A stretch of 64,000 bases of DNA from assembly GCF_000224335.1 (NCBI RefSeq), contig NZ_AFXZ01000012.1, positions 116,063-180,062 of the forward strand, read 5' to 3'. The notes beneath the pieces are model-generated. The model was given only the letters and a program-made list of their open reading frames with translations, was not told where the DNA came from and ran no database searches. The translations under genes were made by a program, and so were the position numbers. This DNA comes from Bizionia argentinensis JUB59. Its GTDB lineage: Bacteria; Bacteroidota; Bacteroidia; Flavobacteriales; Flavobacteriaceae. Below are positions 7,688 through 17,708 of the stretch, piece after piece (position 1 is the first letter of the stretch; every line of letters begins with the position of its first letter).

Positions 7688-9997
7688 TTAGTCTTCCGAC
7701 TTGTTTTTAAACTGATCAAACTGACTTTGAGTAACTTCTCGTGGCCAAGAATTGTTAGAAGTATCAACATCGGCAGTTTCTAAATTAGGATCGACTGTAA
7801 TTTTCACAATCTCCTTATCTGAAGCTATTGCTTTACTTACTTCTTTATCGTTTAAACGCCATATTTGCGCTGGATATCTCTCTGTTTTAGAAGTCCCATC
7901 AGCATACTTATACTCAACGATTATAGGCATTACCAATCCTCCTGGCTTCTCAAAGGTAACACTATAGAAGTATTTTGGTTGCTTGATATTTTTACGTTCT
8001 TCTGGCGAAAAGTTATCCATAACATATTCATTTAGAGTTGGTGAGTTTTCTAATAAAGTCCCATTTTTCATGTTCTCGTTAAAATCTTCACTTCCTTCTT
8101 CAACCATATATACTAATGGCGGTAAATCGCTCATTTTCATACCCCGTTGTTTCACCATTTCTTTAACTTGAGCATTTGGTTCGGCGGAGACGTAATACTT
8201 CTTCACTTCTTTCACACCCATATCCACATAGTCTGTTGTATAAAACCAACCTCTCCAAAACCAATCTAAATCGAATGCCGAAGCATCTTCCATGGTTCTA
8301 AAGAAATCTTCTGGTGTTGGGTGCTTAAACATCCAACGGTGCGCGTATTCTCTAAAAGCATAATCAAACAACTCACGACCCATTACGGTTTCTCTTAAAA
8401 TATTAAGTGCTGTTGCCGGTTTTCCGTATGCATTATTTCCAAATTGGTAGGTGTTTAGACCTTTTGTCATAATTGGCGCAATATAATCTTGATCTCCGCC
8501 CATGTAAGGAACAATATTAACAGCAGGCCCGCGGCTTGAAGGATATTTATCATCACTTTCTGATAAGGCTGTTGGGTGCGATACCCCAAAATCTTGTTCA
8601 GCAACATACTGTAAAAAGGTGTTTAAACCTTCGTCCATCCACGTCCATTGACGCTCATCACTATTAACAATCATAGGAAAAAAGTTATGTCCTACCTCAT
8701 GAATAATTACGCTAATCATACCGTATTTAGTACGATCACTATATTTTCCATCCTTATCTGGTCTACCATAGTTAAAACAAATCATTGGATATTCCATTCC
8801 TTGTTGCTTGGCATGAACCGAAATTGCTTTGTGGTAAGGATAATCAAAAGTCATACGAGAATATGATTTTAACGTGGTTGCCACAGCATAAGTAGACCAT
8901 TCTTCCCATAAAGGATTTCCTTCTTTAGGATACATTGAAACCGCCATGACATCTTGATCGCCAATTTTAACAGCCATCATATCCCAAATATATTTTCTAG
9001 ACGATGCGAAGGCAAAATCACGTACATTTTCTGCAGAGAATTTCCACGTTTTCGTCCCTTTTGCACGGCCCTTTTCAGCTTTTTCAGCTTCCTCTTGAGT
9101 TACAATGAAAACTGGTTTATCGTAAGATTTTTTAGCTTTTTCAAAACGCTTCATCATGTCTTTCGTAAACACGTCTTTACGGTTTGTTAATTTTCCTGTA
9201 GCATCCAGAATATGATCTGAAGGCACGGTAATATTCACTTCAAAGTTTCCAAAAGGTAAAGCATACTCATCACGTCCCCAGAATTGAGAGTTCTGCCAAC
9301 CCTCTACATCATTATAAACCGCCATTCTTGGATAGAATTGCGCTATAATATAGTTTCTGTTGTCTTCTTCAGGAAATGATTCATAACCAGAACGTCCACC
9401 CATATTAACATAATCGTTAATATTATACCACCACTTAAGTGAGAAACTGAATTTTTCACCTGTTTTTAATACTTGTGGCAATTCCACACGCATCATGGTA
9501 TTATTAATCATGTGAGCTAAAGGTTTTCCGCTTGTATCTGTTATGGATTCAATTTTAAAACCACCATCAAAACCATCTGTCATATAGGTTGAAGCAAAGC
9601 TTCCTGCTTGTTGTGCAGGTGGCACCCCACTACCTTCAATTAAAGGAGATTCGGAATCTTTAGCACGCATATTTTGATCCAATTGTACCCATAAATATTT
9701 TAATTGATCAGGGGAATTATTGGTATACGTAATCGTTTCATAACCAGAAATTATGGCTTTATCATCATCCAGGGTTATATCCATTTTATAATCTGCTTGT
9801 TGCTGATAATAAGATGGGCCTGGGGCTCCAGAAGCAGTTCTGAACATATTCGGTGTTGAAAACTCGTCATACAATTGTTTGAATTTGTTGGTGTTTGTAT
9901 GACCGGGTTTACGCTCTGGCTTTTGTGCCTCATCTTGGGCAAATGCACCTAGCGAAACAAATAAAATAGATAGGAAAAGATATTGTAGTTTTTTCAT
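7688..9997 (-). CDS. M1-family zinc metallopeptidase, exported
   Basis: This 769-residue protein starts with a signal peptide (MKKLQYLFLSILFVSLGAFAQ). The gluzincin motif is complete, with HEVGH at residues 433-437 and the third zinc ligand Glu456 in WTWMDEGLN. GMEYPM near 400 takes the place of the GAMEN exopeptidase motif. It is therefore likely a periplasmic or outer-membrane aminopeptidase-like enzyme that trims peptides. The sequence after about 620 is a variable C-terminal domain. It is transcribed alone, with its own terminator. Confidence 0.9.
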   Translation of the reverse strand: MKKLQYLFLSILFVSLGAFAQDEAQKPERKPGHTNTNKFKQLYDEFSTPNMFRTASGAPGPSYYQQQADYKMDITLDDDKAIISGYETITYTNNSPDQLKYLWVQLDQNMRAKDSESPLIEGSGVPPAQQAGSFASTYMTDGFDGGFKIESITDTSGKPLAHMINNTMMRVELPQVLKTGEKFSFSLKWWYNINDYVNMGGRSGYESFPEEDNRNYIIAQFYPRMAVYNDVEGWQNSQFWGRDEYALPFGNFEVNITVPSDHILDATGKLTNRKDVFTKDMMKRFEKAKKSYDKPVFIVTQEEAEKAEKGRAKGTKTWKFSAENVRDFAFASSRKYIWDMMAVKIGDQDVMAVSMYPKEGNPLWEEWSTYAVATTLKSYSRMTFDYPYHKAISVHAKQQGMEYPMICFNYGRPDKDGKYSDRTKYGMISVIIHEVGHNFFPMIVNSDERQWTWMDEGLNTFLQYVAEQDFGVSHPTALSESDDKYPSSRGPAVNIVPYMGGDQDYIAPIMTKGLNTYQFGNNAYGKPATALNILRETVMGRELFDYAFREYAHRWMFKHPTPEDFFRTMEDASAFDLDWFWRGWFYTTDYVDMGVKEVKKYYVSAEPNAQVKEMVKQRGMKMSDLPPLVYMVEEGSEDFNENMKNGTLLENSPTLNEYVMDNFSPEERKNIKQPKYFYSVTFEKPGGLVMPIIVEYKYADGTSKTERYPAQIWRLNDKEVSKAIASDKEIVKITVDPNLETADVDTSNNSWPREVTQSQFDQFKNKSED

Positions 9998-10060
9998 TAT
10001 TATGTGAAGTTACTGGATAGTTGATTGAAATTTAACGCTTTTTTAAGGTTTAGAAATATT

Positions 10061-10561
10061 TTATTTAAAATTTAACATTCCTTTATCATTTTGCTTTATG
10101 AGTATAAAGCTCTTCTTTTGACCATTAATATCTGTGCGAACAATATTTTTCTGATCACTAAAAACATCAAACAAAACGTGATTTGTAATTTCAAAAGAGT
10201 TAATTAACGCTACGTTAGGTATTTCTAAATAACAATAAATCAGGTCGTTTTCATACTCTTTTCCCAAGAACAAAAGTTTTGCTTGTTTACCATTAATTTT
10301 AATATTAACCTTTTCAGTTAAATATTTACCGATATAATAATCTGTTTTGTCTGCCTCATTTTCCGTTGCTAGAGTAATATTTTCATCATAGCGCATGCGA
10401 ATTAAGCGCTCTAAATCATCAATAAATATTCTAGTAATAATTTGCACTGATTGCTTTTCCTCTATATACTCCACCTCGGTAATACTGACATAATATTTAT
10501 GCATAGTAAAAGCGAACATGGGAATAACCGCTAGAATCAGCAAGTATTTGAATCCTTTCAT
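10061..10561 (-). CDS. DUF6702 family protein
   Basis: This 166-residue protein has an N-terminal hydrophobic signal/anchor (FKYLLILAVIPMFAFTMHKYYVS) and a beta-rich domain. The pattern HKYYVSITEVEYIEEKQSVQIITRIFIDDLE is what I recognise as the Bacteroidota DUF6702 family. Its function is unknown, and members commonly lie next to M1 peptidase genes, as here. It is probably anchored in or exported across the inner membrane. Confidence 0.75.
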   Translation of the reverse strand: MKGFKYLLILAVIPMFAFTMHKYYVSITEVEYIEEKQSVQIITRIFIDDLERLIRMRYDENITLATENEADKTDYYIGKYLTEKVNIKINGKQAKLLFLGKEYENDLIYCYLEIPNVALINSFEITNHVLFDVFSDQKNIVRTDINGQKKSFILIKQNDKGMLNFK

Positions 10562-10644
10562 TTTCTTATCATTTGTATAAGCTAAAGTACATATTTGAGA
10601 GTCCGAATAATATTATCGCTTAAATTTAATTGATAATAATGCTT

Positions 10645-11397
10645 TTAATAGTTATTTCTGTTTTGCTTATAAATTTCTAATTTTTCGATTAAAAACTTTA
10701 AAACAGTAATACCATTTTTATTTTTACAACGCTCTAAAAATTTTGGATCTTCCGAGCAAAAGAAAAAATAATCCATCCGAAACATCGGTTCTAAAGCATA
10801 GTTGGCAAATAAATCGCCTTCATAAGCCACACGAATTTTATGGAGAAGCTCATCCTTTTCTTCAAGTAACACTTGCTGTTTTAGCCTTTTAATTTTTCCA
10901 TTAATTGTATTTACTAATGTTACGATCACGTTACCATAAGCATTGCTCAAGCGTCTTTCGCTTTGGGTTGGCATTTTACCTTGATAACTGGGAATACCTA
11001 CCATTTTAGCCGTTAATGGCTCACCTTCAACATTTTTAACATCATGCATTAAATTACCAGAAAGCACTTTACCCACTGTCACCTCATCTAACTTATTTAC
11101 TAAAGGTTCTAAAACAACTTGGATTTGATTTCCCTGTAACATTTCGGCATCAACAATTATAGAAACTAATTGATGTTGAATAGAAGAAATAATGATGGTA
11201 TCACTTACTTTACTTGGAACTACAAAATCTCCTGTAGCATTGGTAATTGTGAATTTTTTAGATGTTCTATTAATAACATGAATATTTTCAGCATCTAGAT
11301 TGGTAATTATCTTTCCTTTCAAATCTTGTGTTTGCGAGAACACATTTGAAGCGACAAGAAACAAAACTAATAAGCATGAAAATCTAATCAACTTCAT
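10645..11397 (-). CDS. Carboxypeptidase-like regulatory-domain protein, paralogue 3
   Basis: This exported 250-residue protein has a signal peptide ending in VFSQ, then a carboxypeptidase-D regulatory-like beta domain (LKGKIITNLDAENIHVINRTSKKFTITNATGDF), then a second part with YQGKMPTQSERRLSNA. It is closely related to the next gene upstream (shared IPSYQG, TQSERRL, FLERCK). Its start overlaps the upstream stop by 14 nt, so translation is likely coupled. The function is unknown; a cell-surface or periplasmic role is inferred. Confidence 0.75.
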   Translation of the reverse strand: MKLIRFSCLLVLFLVASNVFSQTQDLKGKIITNLDAENIHVINRTSKKFTITNATGDFVVPSKVSDTIIISSIQHQLVSIIVDAEMLQGNQIQVVLEPLVNKLDEVTVGKVLSGNLMHDVKNVEGEPLTAKMVGIPSYQGKMPTQSERRLSNAYGNVIVTLVNTINGKIKRLKQQVLLEEKDELLHKIRVAYEGDLFANYALEPMFRMDYFFFCSEDPKFLERCKNKNGITVLKFLIEKLEIYKQNRNNY

Positions 11398-12163
11398 ATA
11401 TTTTAGCGCTATTTAAAATCTGTTTGAAGATTTTAAGTTTAGCAATTAAGTAATCTAAAACTTCAATGGATGTCTTGTGTTTACAGCGCTCTAAAAAATC
11501 AGGTTGCTCGGAAACGAAGTAGAAAAACTCCATAACAGATTCTTCAGCTAAAGGATTTTCCGAAAACAAATCAACAGAAAGACGAACTTTAATATCCTGC
11601 ATTAAAGCATCTTTCTCCTCTAATTTTATCCGGTTTTTTAATTCTTTCGTCCTACCAGATATGGCATTTAATATAGGGTTTAGTGGTAGAAATCCGCCAC
11701 CCGTGGTTGCTTCATTTAATCGCCGCTCACTTTGCGTTTTAGGACGTCCTTGATAACTTGGAATCCCTGCTTTTAATGATGTCATCGGCTCATCCTTTAC
11801 ATTGGAAACATCGAGTAACATATTACCCGTAAGTATTTTACCAACGACCACTTGATCGAGTTCGTTTATCTGTTCTTCTAAAGTAATAACTAATGTTTTA
11901 TTTTTAATAATCTCATCATCTACAATTACTGACATTGTTTTATGCTGGACAGAAGTAAAAATAATCGTGTCGTTTAATGTTGCAGCAATTCGAAAAGTAC
12001 CATGAATATTAGTTATAGTAAATTTTTGCGCAGTTTTATTTATAATGTGAATATTCTCCACATCTGAAGTACTTTTAACTTTCCCGAGAAGTTCAACAGT
12101 TTGACAATAGCTTTGTTGACATGTGATAAATAGAATTAAAACAAAAATTTTAGTTTTGTCCAT
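11384..12163 (-). CDS. Carboxypeptidase-like regulatory-domain protein, paralogue 2
   Basis: This 259-residue exported protein has a signal peptide (MDKTKIFVLILFITCQQSYCQ) and the same two-part layout as its neighbours: a regulatory-like domain (LLGKVKSTSDVENIHIINKTAQKFTITNIHGTF), then a helical part with IPSYQGRPKTQSERRLNEA and FLERCKHK. It overlaps the gene before and the gene after by exactly 14 nt. The trio looks like a tandem duplication that has diverged. No enzymatic motif is visible. Confidence 0.75.
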   Translation of the reverse strand: MDKTKIFVLILFITCQQSYCQTVELLGKVKSTSDVENIHIINKTAQKFTITNIHGTFRIAATLNDTIIFTSVQHKTMSVIVDDEIIKNKTLVITLEEQINELDQVVVGKILTGNMLLDVSNVKDEPMTSLKAGIPSYQGRPKTQSERRLNEATTGGGFLPLNPILNAISGRTKELKNRIKLEEKDALMQDIKVRLSVDLFSENPLAEESVMEFFYFVSEQPDFLERCKHKTSIEVLDYLIAKLKIFKQILNSAKIYEVD

Positions 12164-12935
12164 TTTCTAATTTTAAAAACAAATCACTTTGCTTTTTCAG
12201 AAACTCCATACGTTTAAGCTCGTTTTTTTCTCCAAGCAAACTTGCCTTAAATCCATTTTCTGTAATAAATGCAAAAAATGCTTCCACCTTATTTAATGGA
12301 ATATTATAAGTTTCATTTATATATTTTGGCGAATAAATATCACCTAGATCTAAAGGTCTGTTTTCGCGTGCCATCTCAATGGACCGTTTCTTTAATGGCG
12401 AATTCACCCATTTATTAACACCTAAAATAGACGCGAAATTAATGCCATTATAAAAATCACCTTGATTAGTCACAGAGTTTATAGGCTTGGTAAAAGCATC
12501 TTCAGGAAATTCGAGATTACTTAGATTACCAAAACTCATAAAAATTTCTTTTTGGACTTCAGCATTTTCAATATCTGTTAATAAATCACCTGTTAATTTG
12601 GAGGGTAGCAATATTACTTCAGTTAATGTGGTTACCGATTCAACCAAAAACAAACGCAATTTTTTAGAATCCATTACGTCTTGGTTTATAACAACTGTTC
12701 TTGGTTCGTACTGTAAAGCAGAAATTTCCAAAACGTCGTATAATGCTACAGCCATGGTAAAATCACCATCTGCTGTTGCAACCGTACCTTTTTTGGATGA
12801 TTTATTAAAAATCGTAACACCTTCTACATCGCTACTGGCAATAATTTTTCCTTCCACTTCAATACGTGTGGTGTTTTGAGAAAATATAGTTCCGAAAGAA
12901 AGTACGAAAAGAAATCCGAGTAATTGTTGTTTCAT
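12150..12935 (-). CDS. Carboxypeptidase-like regulatory-domain protein, paralogue 1
   Basis: This is the first and most diverged gene of the three-gene minus-strand operon, with 261 residues. It has a signal peptide (MKQQLLGFLFVLSFGTIFSQ), then a regulatory-like domain (VEGKIIASSDVEGVTIFNKSSKKGTVATADGDF). The C-terminal half keeps the layout but lacks the TQSERRL block of its neighbours. Its stop codon lies inside the start of the next gene. The function is unknown. Confidence 0.72.
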   Translation of the reverse strand: MKQQLLGFLFVLSFGTIFSQNTTRIEVEGKIIASSDVEGVTIFNKSSKKGTVATADGDFTMAVALYDVLEISALQYEPRTVVINQDVMDSKKLRLFLVESVTTLTEVILLPSKLTGDLLTDIENAEVQKEIFMSFGNLSNLEFPEDAFTKPINSVTNQGDFYNGINFASILGVNKWVNSPLKKRSIEMARENRPLDLGDIYSPKYINETYNIPLNKVEAFFAFITENGFKASLLGEKNELKRMEFLKKQSDLFLKLENGQN

Positions 12936-13048
12936 AATGAATGGTTTAGTTAGGCTAAAGAAACTCTTTCGAATCTTAATTTAAACGCAAATAGCTGATA
13001 AACTTTTGTTAAATCCAATGTTTACTTAAATTTACAAAAATTTGACTT

Positions 13049-13756
13049 ATGAAACAATTACTTATTGCAAGCACATCAACTATTCATGGAAGTGGTTATC
13101 TAGAATATCTTTTAGGTGATTTAGAAATCTTTTTCAAAAACTGTAAAACCATTTTATTTATTCCGTATGCACGACCTGGAGGAATTTCTCATGATGAATA
13201 CACCGAAAAAGCACGCGAAGCTTTCAGCAAAATAAATATACAAGTAAAAGGTATCCATGAATTTGAATCGGCTGCGGAAGCCATAAAACAAGCCGAAGGT
13301 ATTTTTACAGGTGGTGGAAACACCTTTGTTTTACTTAACCAACTCTATAAAAACAAATGTATTGAAGCGTTACAAAATGCCATTAATAACGGAACTCCTT
13401 ATTTAGGTACTAGCGCTGGAAGTAATATTTGCGGCTTAACAATTAATACCACGAACGATATGCCTATTATGTATCCACCGAGTTTTAAAGCATTGACATT
13501 CGTTCCATTTAATATTAATCCGCATTATTTAGATCCTATTACTAACAGTAAACACATGGGTGAAACGCGCGAAACACGTATTAAAGAATTTCATGCTTAT
13601 AATACCTTTCCCGTTATTGGCTTGCGTGAAGGAAGTTGGTTGGAAGTTAAAGGAAAAAACATATTATTAAAAGGAACGTTAGATGCGCGAGTTTTTGAAT
13701 ATGGCAAGGAACCTTATGAAGTAAAAACTGGAACCACTTTGCAACATTTAAAATAA
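13049..13756 (+). CDS. pepE: Peptidase E (alpha-aspartyl dipeptidase)
   Basis: This S51-family cytosolic dipeptidase cleaves N-terminal aspartyl dipeptides. At 235 residues it is normal length. The nucleophile Ser sits in GTSAGSNI after the GGGNTFVLL motif, and INPHYLDP carries the conserved His region. The stop codon overlaps the start of the following acetyltransferase gene (TAATG), so the two are translationally coupled. Confidence 0.9.
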   Translation: MKQLLIASTSTIHGSGYLEYLLGDLEIFFKNCKTILFIPYARPGGISHDEYTEKAREAFSKINIQVKGIHEFESAAEAIKQAEGIFTGGGNTFVLLNQLYKNKCIEALQNAINNGTPYLGTSAGSNICGLTINTTNDMPIMYPPSFKALTFVPFNINPHYLDPITNSKHMGETRETRIKEFHAYNTFPVIGLREGSWLEVKGKNILLKGTLDARVFEYGKEPYEVKTGTTLQHLK

Positions 13757-14238
13757 TGTTAAAAGATCTATATATAACTAAAAATAAGGATTATAGTATC
13801 CGTTTTATTTCTTCGGAAGAAACCTACCCTATTAGACAACCAGTTTTAAGACCGGGCCGAGCACTAGAAGATTGTGTTTTTACTGATGACACATTGGGTT
13901 CAACCTTTCATTTGGGACTATTTTTTCAGGACATATTAATTGGCGTAGCTTCTTATATGAAGAATAAAAACGATTCTTTTGCCGAAGAAACACAATACCA
14001 ATTGCGCGGCATGGCTATTTTGAAGGATTATCAAAAAAAGGGATTAGGTGAATTTTTATTGAAAGCAGGTGAAACAAATTTGGCCAAAAGTAACGTGAAC
14101 CGATTGTGGTTTAATGCTCGTGAAAACGCTGTTAATTTTTATAAAAAACACGGTTATGAAACGCAAGGAACTAATTTTAATATTGAAGGCGTAGGAATAC
14201 ACTTTTTGATGACTAAAATTCACAGAAACAACAACTAA
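13756..14238 (+). CDS. GNAT-family N-acetyltransferase
   Basis: This 160-residue GCN5-related acetyltransferase has the acetyl-CoA loop in RGMAILKDYQKKGLGEFLL (Q/RxxGxG/A type) and the C-terminal NAVNFYKKHGYE block. The acceptor is unknown. It starts 1 bp inside the pepE stop, suggesting a functional pairing with dipeptide turnover, though that is inference. Confidence 0.85.
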   Translation: MLKDLYITKNKDYSIRFISSEETYPIRQPVLRPGRALEDCVFTDDTLGSTFHLGLFFQDILIGVASYMKNKNDSFAEETQYQLRGMAILKDYQKKGLGEFLLKAGETNLAKSNVNRLWFNARENAVNFYKKHGYETQGTNFNIEGVGIHFLMTKIHRNNN

Positions 14239-14322
14239 AATAAAAGTTACTTTTATAAGATATGTTTTGGTTTCACTGCCATTTTCAAATACTATTATTA
14301 AACTAAAGAAATTATAAACGTC

Positions 14323-14330
14323 TATATTTG
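14323..14330 (+). promoter_or_regulatory. -7 element upstream of gpmI
   Basis: TATATTTG matches the Bacteroidota TAnnTTTG -7 box, 26 bp before the gpmI start. Confidence 0.6.
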
Positions 14331-14356
14331 TACTTTAAATTTTACCATTTTTTACC

Positions 14357-15874
14357 ATGAACAAAAAAGTTATACTCATGATTTTAGATGGTTGGGGAAA
14401 GTCTCCCGATCCTAAAGTCTCCGCCATAGATAACGCCAATACACCTTTTATAGATTCTCTATATTCAAAGTATCCGAACGCCAGTTTACGTACCGATGGC
14501 TTACATGTGGGGCTTCCAAAAGGTCAAATGGGTAATAGCGAAGTTGGCCATATGAATCTTGGCGCCGGACGTATTGTTTATCAAGATTTGGTGAAAATTA
14601 ATTTGGCAGTCGAGAATAATACGCTTCAAAACGAACCAACACTTATTAATGCTTTTCAATACGCCAAAACCAATAACAAACCCGTTCATTTTTTAGGATT
14701 AGTTAGTGATGGCGGTGTGCATTCGCATATCCATCATTTATTTGGTTTAGTAGATGCCGCAAAAAATGCTGGCGTAACAGAATCTTATATTCATGCCTTT
14801 ACGGACGGCCGTGATGTGGATCCGAAATCGGGTTATAGATTTATCAATTCATTAGAAAATTATATTTTAAATACACCAACAAAATTGGCTAGTATAACTG
14901 GACGATATTATTCCATGGATCGTGATAAACGTTGGGGGCGAATAAAAATAGCATATGACGCTGTGGTTCATGGAACAGGTATTCATTCCACTAATGCCAC
15001 ACAAGCCATTCAGCAAAGTTATGATACTGATGTTACGGATGAATTTATAAAACCCATCATTATGGTGGATGAAGAGAATCAACCAAAAGCGACCATAAAA
15101 GATGGCGATGTAATTATCTATTTTAATTACAGAACCGATAGAGGTCGTGAGTTAACTCAAGCGTTAACTCAAACCGATTTCCATGAGCAGAATATGCATA
15201 AACTCGATTTGTATTATGTAACCATGACGAGTTATGATGACACCTATAAAAATGTTCATGTGGTTTATCATAAAGACAATTTAACGAATACGCTTGGCGA
15301 AGTATTAGCGAAACATGGTAAAAAACAAATCCGTATTGCAGAAACTGAAAAATATCCACACGTCACGTTTTTCTTTTCCGGAGGTCGCGAAGCGTTATTT
15401 GAAGGTGAAGCGCGTATTTTACGTAACTCGCCAAAAGTAGCAACTTACGATTTAAAGCCAGAAATGAGTGCTTTTGAATTACGCGACGCACTAATCCCAG
15501 AATTACAAAAAGGTGAAGTTGATTTTGTCTGTTTAAATTTTGCCAATGGCGATATGGTTGGACATACAGGCGTAATGGCAGCGGCTATAAAAGCATGTGA
15601 AGTTGTTGATGCTTGCGTTAAAGATGTCGTTACGGCAGCACTGGAGAATGGCTACACGACACTATTAATTGCCGATCATGGTAATTGTGAAACGATGATG
15701 TATCCGGATGGTTCGCCACATACATCGCATACAACAAACCCGGTGCCTATTATTTTAATTGATAAGGATTTAAAACACATTCAAGATGGCGTTTTAGCCG
15801 ATTTAGCACCAACTATTCTAAAACTTATTGGCATTCCACAACCAGACGTCATGACACAACATTCTATTATTTAA
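14357..15874 (+). CDS. gpmI: 2,3-bisphosphoglycerate-independent phosphoglycerate mutase
   Basis: This alkaline-phosphatase-fold, Mn-dependent enzyme interconverts 3- and 2-phosphoglycerate in glycolysis. At 505 residues it is full length. The phospho-accepting Ser is in GQMGNSEVGHMNLG, the first metal site in ILDGWG, and later ligands in IADHGNCETM and SPHTSHTTNPVP. It is the first gene of a short unit with the HAD-like gene that follows 18 bp later. Confidence 0.97.
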   Translation: MNKKVILMILDGWGKSPDPKVSAIDNANTPFIDSLYSKYPNASLRTDGLHVGLPKGQMGNSEVGHMNLGAGRIVYQDLVKINLAVENNTLQNEPTLINAFQYAKTNNKPVHFLGLVSDGGVHSHIHHLFGLVDAAKNAGVTESYIHAFTDGRDVDPKSGYRFINSLENYILNTPTKLASITGRYYSMDRDKRWGRIKIAYDAVVHGTGIHSTNATQAIQQSYDTDVTDEFIKPIIMVDEENQPKATIKDGDVIIYFNYRTDRGRELTQALTQTDFHEQNMHKLDLYYVTMTSYDDTYKNVHVVYHKDNLTNTLGEVLAKHGKKQIRIAETEKYPHVTFFFSGGREALFEGEARILRNSPKVATYDLKPEMSAFELRDALIPELQKGEVDFVCLNFANGDMVGHTGVMAAAIKACEVVDACVKDVVTAALENGYTTLLIADHGNCETMMYPDGSPHTSHTTNPVPIILIDKDLKHIQDGVLADLAPTILKLIGIPQPDVMTQHSII

Positions 15875-15892
15875 GATTTATTTATTGTTTTT

Positions 15893-16309
15893 ATGAATTT
15901 TACTGACAAACTTATTATTGCCGTAGATTTTGATGGCACTATTGTAGAAGATGCTTATCCGAAAGTAGGGAAGCCTAAATTATTTGCTTTTGAAACTTTA
16001 GACCGTTTACAAAAAGAAGGTCATCGACTCATTTTATGGACTTACAGATCTGGTTCGCATTTGGACGATGCGGTTGATTTCTGCAAAGAGAACGGCTTAG
16101 AATTTTACGCAGTAAATAAAAGTTTTCCTGAAGAAGAATTAGACAACACGAAAAGCAGAAAAATTAATGCCGATGTTTTTATTGATGACAGAAATATAGG
16201 TGGTCTTTTGGGTTGGGGCGAAGTGTTTCAACTGCTAGCCGACCCAAAAAACCACCCTATTAATCAATCTAAAAAAAAGAAAGGTCTTTTTTCGTTTCTC
16301 CGAAAATAA
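15893..16309 (+). CDS. HAD-superfamily phosphatase-like protein (BT0820-type)
   Basis: This 138-residue protein has the HAD nucleophile motif DFDGT (AVDFDGTIVEDAYP), motif II in LILWTYRSG, and the acidic motif DVFIDDRNIGG. It is a compact cap-less HAD of a type common in Bacteroidota. The substrate is unknown. The tail is lysine-rich (SKKKKGLFSFLRK). It is 18 bp behind gpmI. Confidence 0.8.
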   Translation: MNFTDKLIIAVDFDGTIVEDAYPKVGKPKLFAFETLDRLQKEGHRLILWTYRSGSHLDDAVDFCKENGLEFYAVNKSFPEEELDNTKSRKINADVFIDDRNIGGLLGWGEVFQLLADPKNHPINQSKKKKGLFSFLRK

Positions 16310-16314
16310 GTGGG

Positions 16315-17595
16315 TTAACCTCTTATTAAATCGAAGTAACTTTTATCTATAGATTCCTGATGATCTGGGTGCGCGATATTAACAAGGGCTTTTACACGTT
16401 GCTCTATCGTTTTGCCATATAAATTTGCTATTCCATACTCCGTAACTACATAATGCACGTGTGCCCGTGTAGTAACCACACCTGCTCCTGGTTTTAAACT
16501 AGGAACAATGCGACTAATTCCTGATTTAGTTACGGATGGTAATGCAATAATGGCTTTCCCCTCATTACTTAGCGAAGCACCACGCATAAAGTCCATTTGT
16601 CCGCCAACACCAGAATACATATGCGCACCAATTGAGTCGGCGCAAACCTGCCCCGTAACATCTACTTCTATAGCAGAATTTATAGCCACCATTTTGGGGT
16701 TTTGTTTTATATAGGCCGCATTATTTGTATAATTTGAAGCACGCATTTCAATAAACGGGTTGTCATCTACAAAATCATATAATCGTTTAGAGCCCATTAA
16801 AAATGTTGAAAGTGCTCGGCCGCGATTAATCTTTTTGTAATTACCGTTTATAACGCCACTTAATATTAAATCTATAACGCCATCGGAAAACATTTCGGTG
16901 TGTAATCCCAAATCCTTGTGATTTGTTAAGCGTGTTAAAACGGCATTCGGAATATTTCCAATGCCCATTTGCAAAGTACTTCTATCTTCAATTAAACCAG
17001 CCACATGATTTCCAATCTTGCCCTCTAGTTCGGACGGTTCTACCATATCATGTGCTGGCAATGGCTCATCACATTCAACAAACACATCAATTTTTGATGA
17101 ATGAATAATACCAGCACCATGAGTTCTCGGCATTTGTTTGTTGACTTGTGCAATAACATAATCGGCATTTTCAATGGCGGCTAAAGTCGCTTCAACAGAA
17201 ACCCCCAATGAGCAATAACCATGTTGATCCGGCACAGAAACATGAATAAAAGCGTATTGCAAATCGATGATATTGCGTTTAAAAAGCAAAGGCAATTCAC
17301 TTAAAAAAACTGGGGTATAAGATCCGTTCCCAGCCTTTAAAGTATGGCGTACATTTTTCCCTATAAAAAAAGAGTTCACATGAAAGCTATCCCGAAGTTC
17401 GGGGTTAGCATAAGGTGCTTCACCTTCGGTATGCAAGTGGCATATTTCTACATTACGCAACTCCTCATGACGTGCGGACAATGCACGAATAAGTAATTGT
17501 GGCGCGGCCGCTGCTGCTTGAATATATACTTTACTATTCGATTTTACGATTTTTACAGCTTCTTCAGCTGTTACTGACTTATACATAGAATACAA
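16315..17595 (-). CDS. Acetyl-CoA hydrolase / CoA-transferase family protein
   Basis: This 426-residue protein belongs to the family of 4-hydroxybutyrate CoA-transferases and acetyl-CoA hydrolases. The likely catalytic Glu is in LGLHTEMFSDGVIDL. Other family blocks are MGIGNIPNAVL, SGVGGQMDFMRGA and VVTEYGIANLYGKT. It would move CoA between acetyl-CoA and a short-chain acid, but the exact acid is not decidable here. A second in-frame ATG 9 bp downstream (MYKS) is an equally good start. It converges on the HAD-like gene with a 5-bp gap. Confidence 0.88.
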   Translation of the reverse strand: MYSMYKSVTAEEAVKIVKSNSKVYIQAAAAAPQLLIRALSARHEELRNVEICHLHTEGEAPYANPELRDSFHVNSFFIGKNVRHTLKAGNGSYTPVFLSELPLLFKRNIIDLQYAFIHVSVPDQHGYCSLGVSVEATLAAIENADYVIAQVNKQMPRTHGAGIIHSSKIDVFVECDEPLPAHDMVEPSELEGKIGNHVAGLIEDRSTLQMGIGNIPNAVLTRLTNHKDLGLHTEMFSDGVIDLILSGVINGNYKKINRGRALSTFLMGSKRLYDFVDDNPFIEMRASNYTNNAAYIKQNPKMVAINSAIEVDVTGQVCADSIGAHMYSGVGGQMDFMRGASLSNEGKAIIALPSVTKSGISRIVPSLKPGAGVVTTRAHVHYVVTEYGIANLYGKTIEQRVKALVNIAHPDHQESIDKSYFDLIRG

Positions 17596-17683
17596 TTTTG
17601 ATATGCGAAGTTCTTAAAAATTTATCAGACAAAACCTGTCAAAAGTCATATTCCCAAAGATTACATAGCTTATTTAATTTAAG

Positions 17684-17691
17684 TACCTTTG
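17684..17691 (+). promoter_or_regulatory. -7 element upstream of map
   Basis: TACCTTTG matches TAnnTTTG and lies 17 bp before the map start codon, so the leader would be very short. Confidence 0.6.
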
Positions 17692-17708
17692 CACATATTT
17701 TTTGAATT

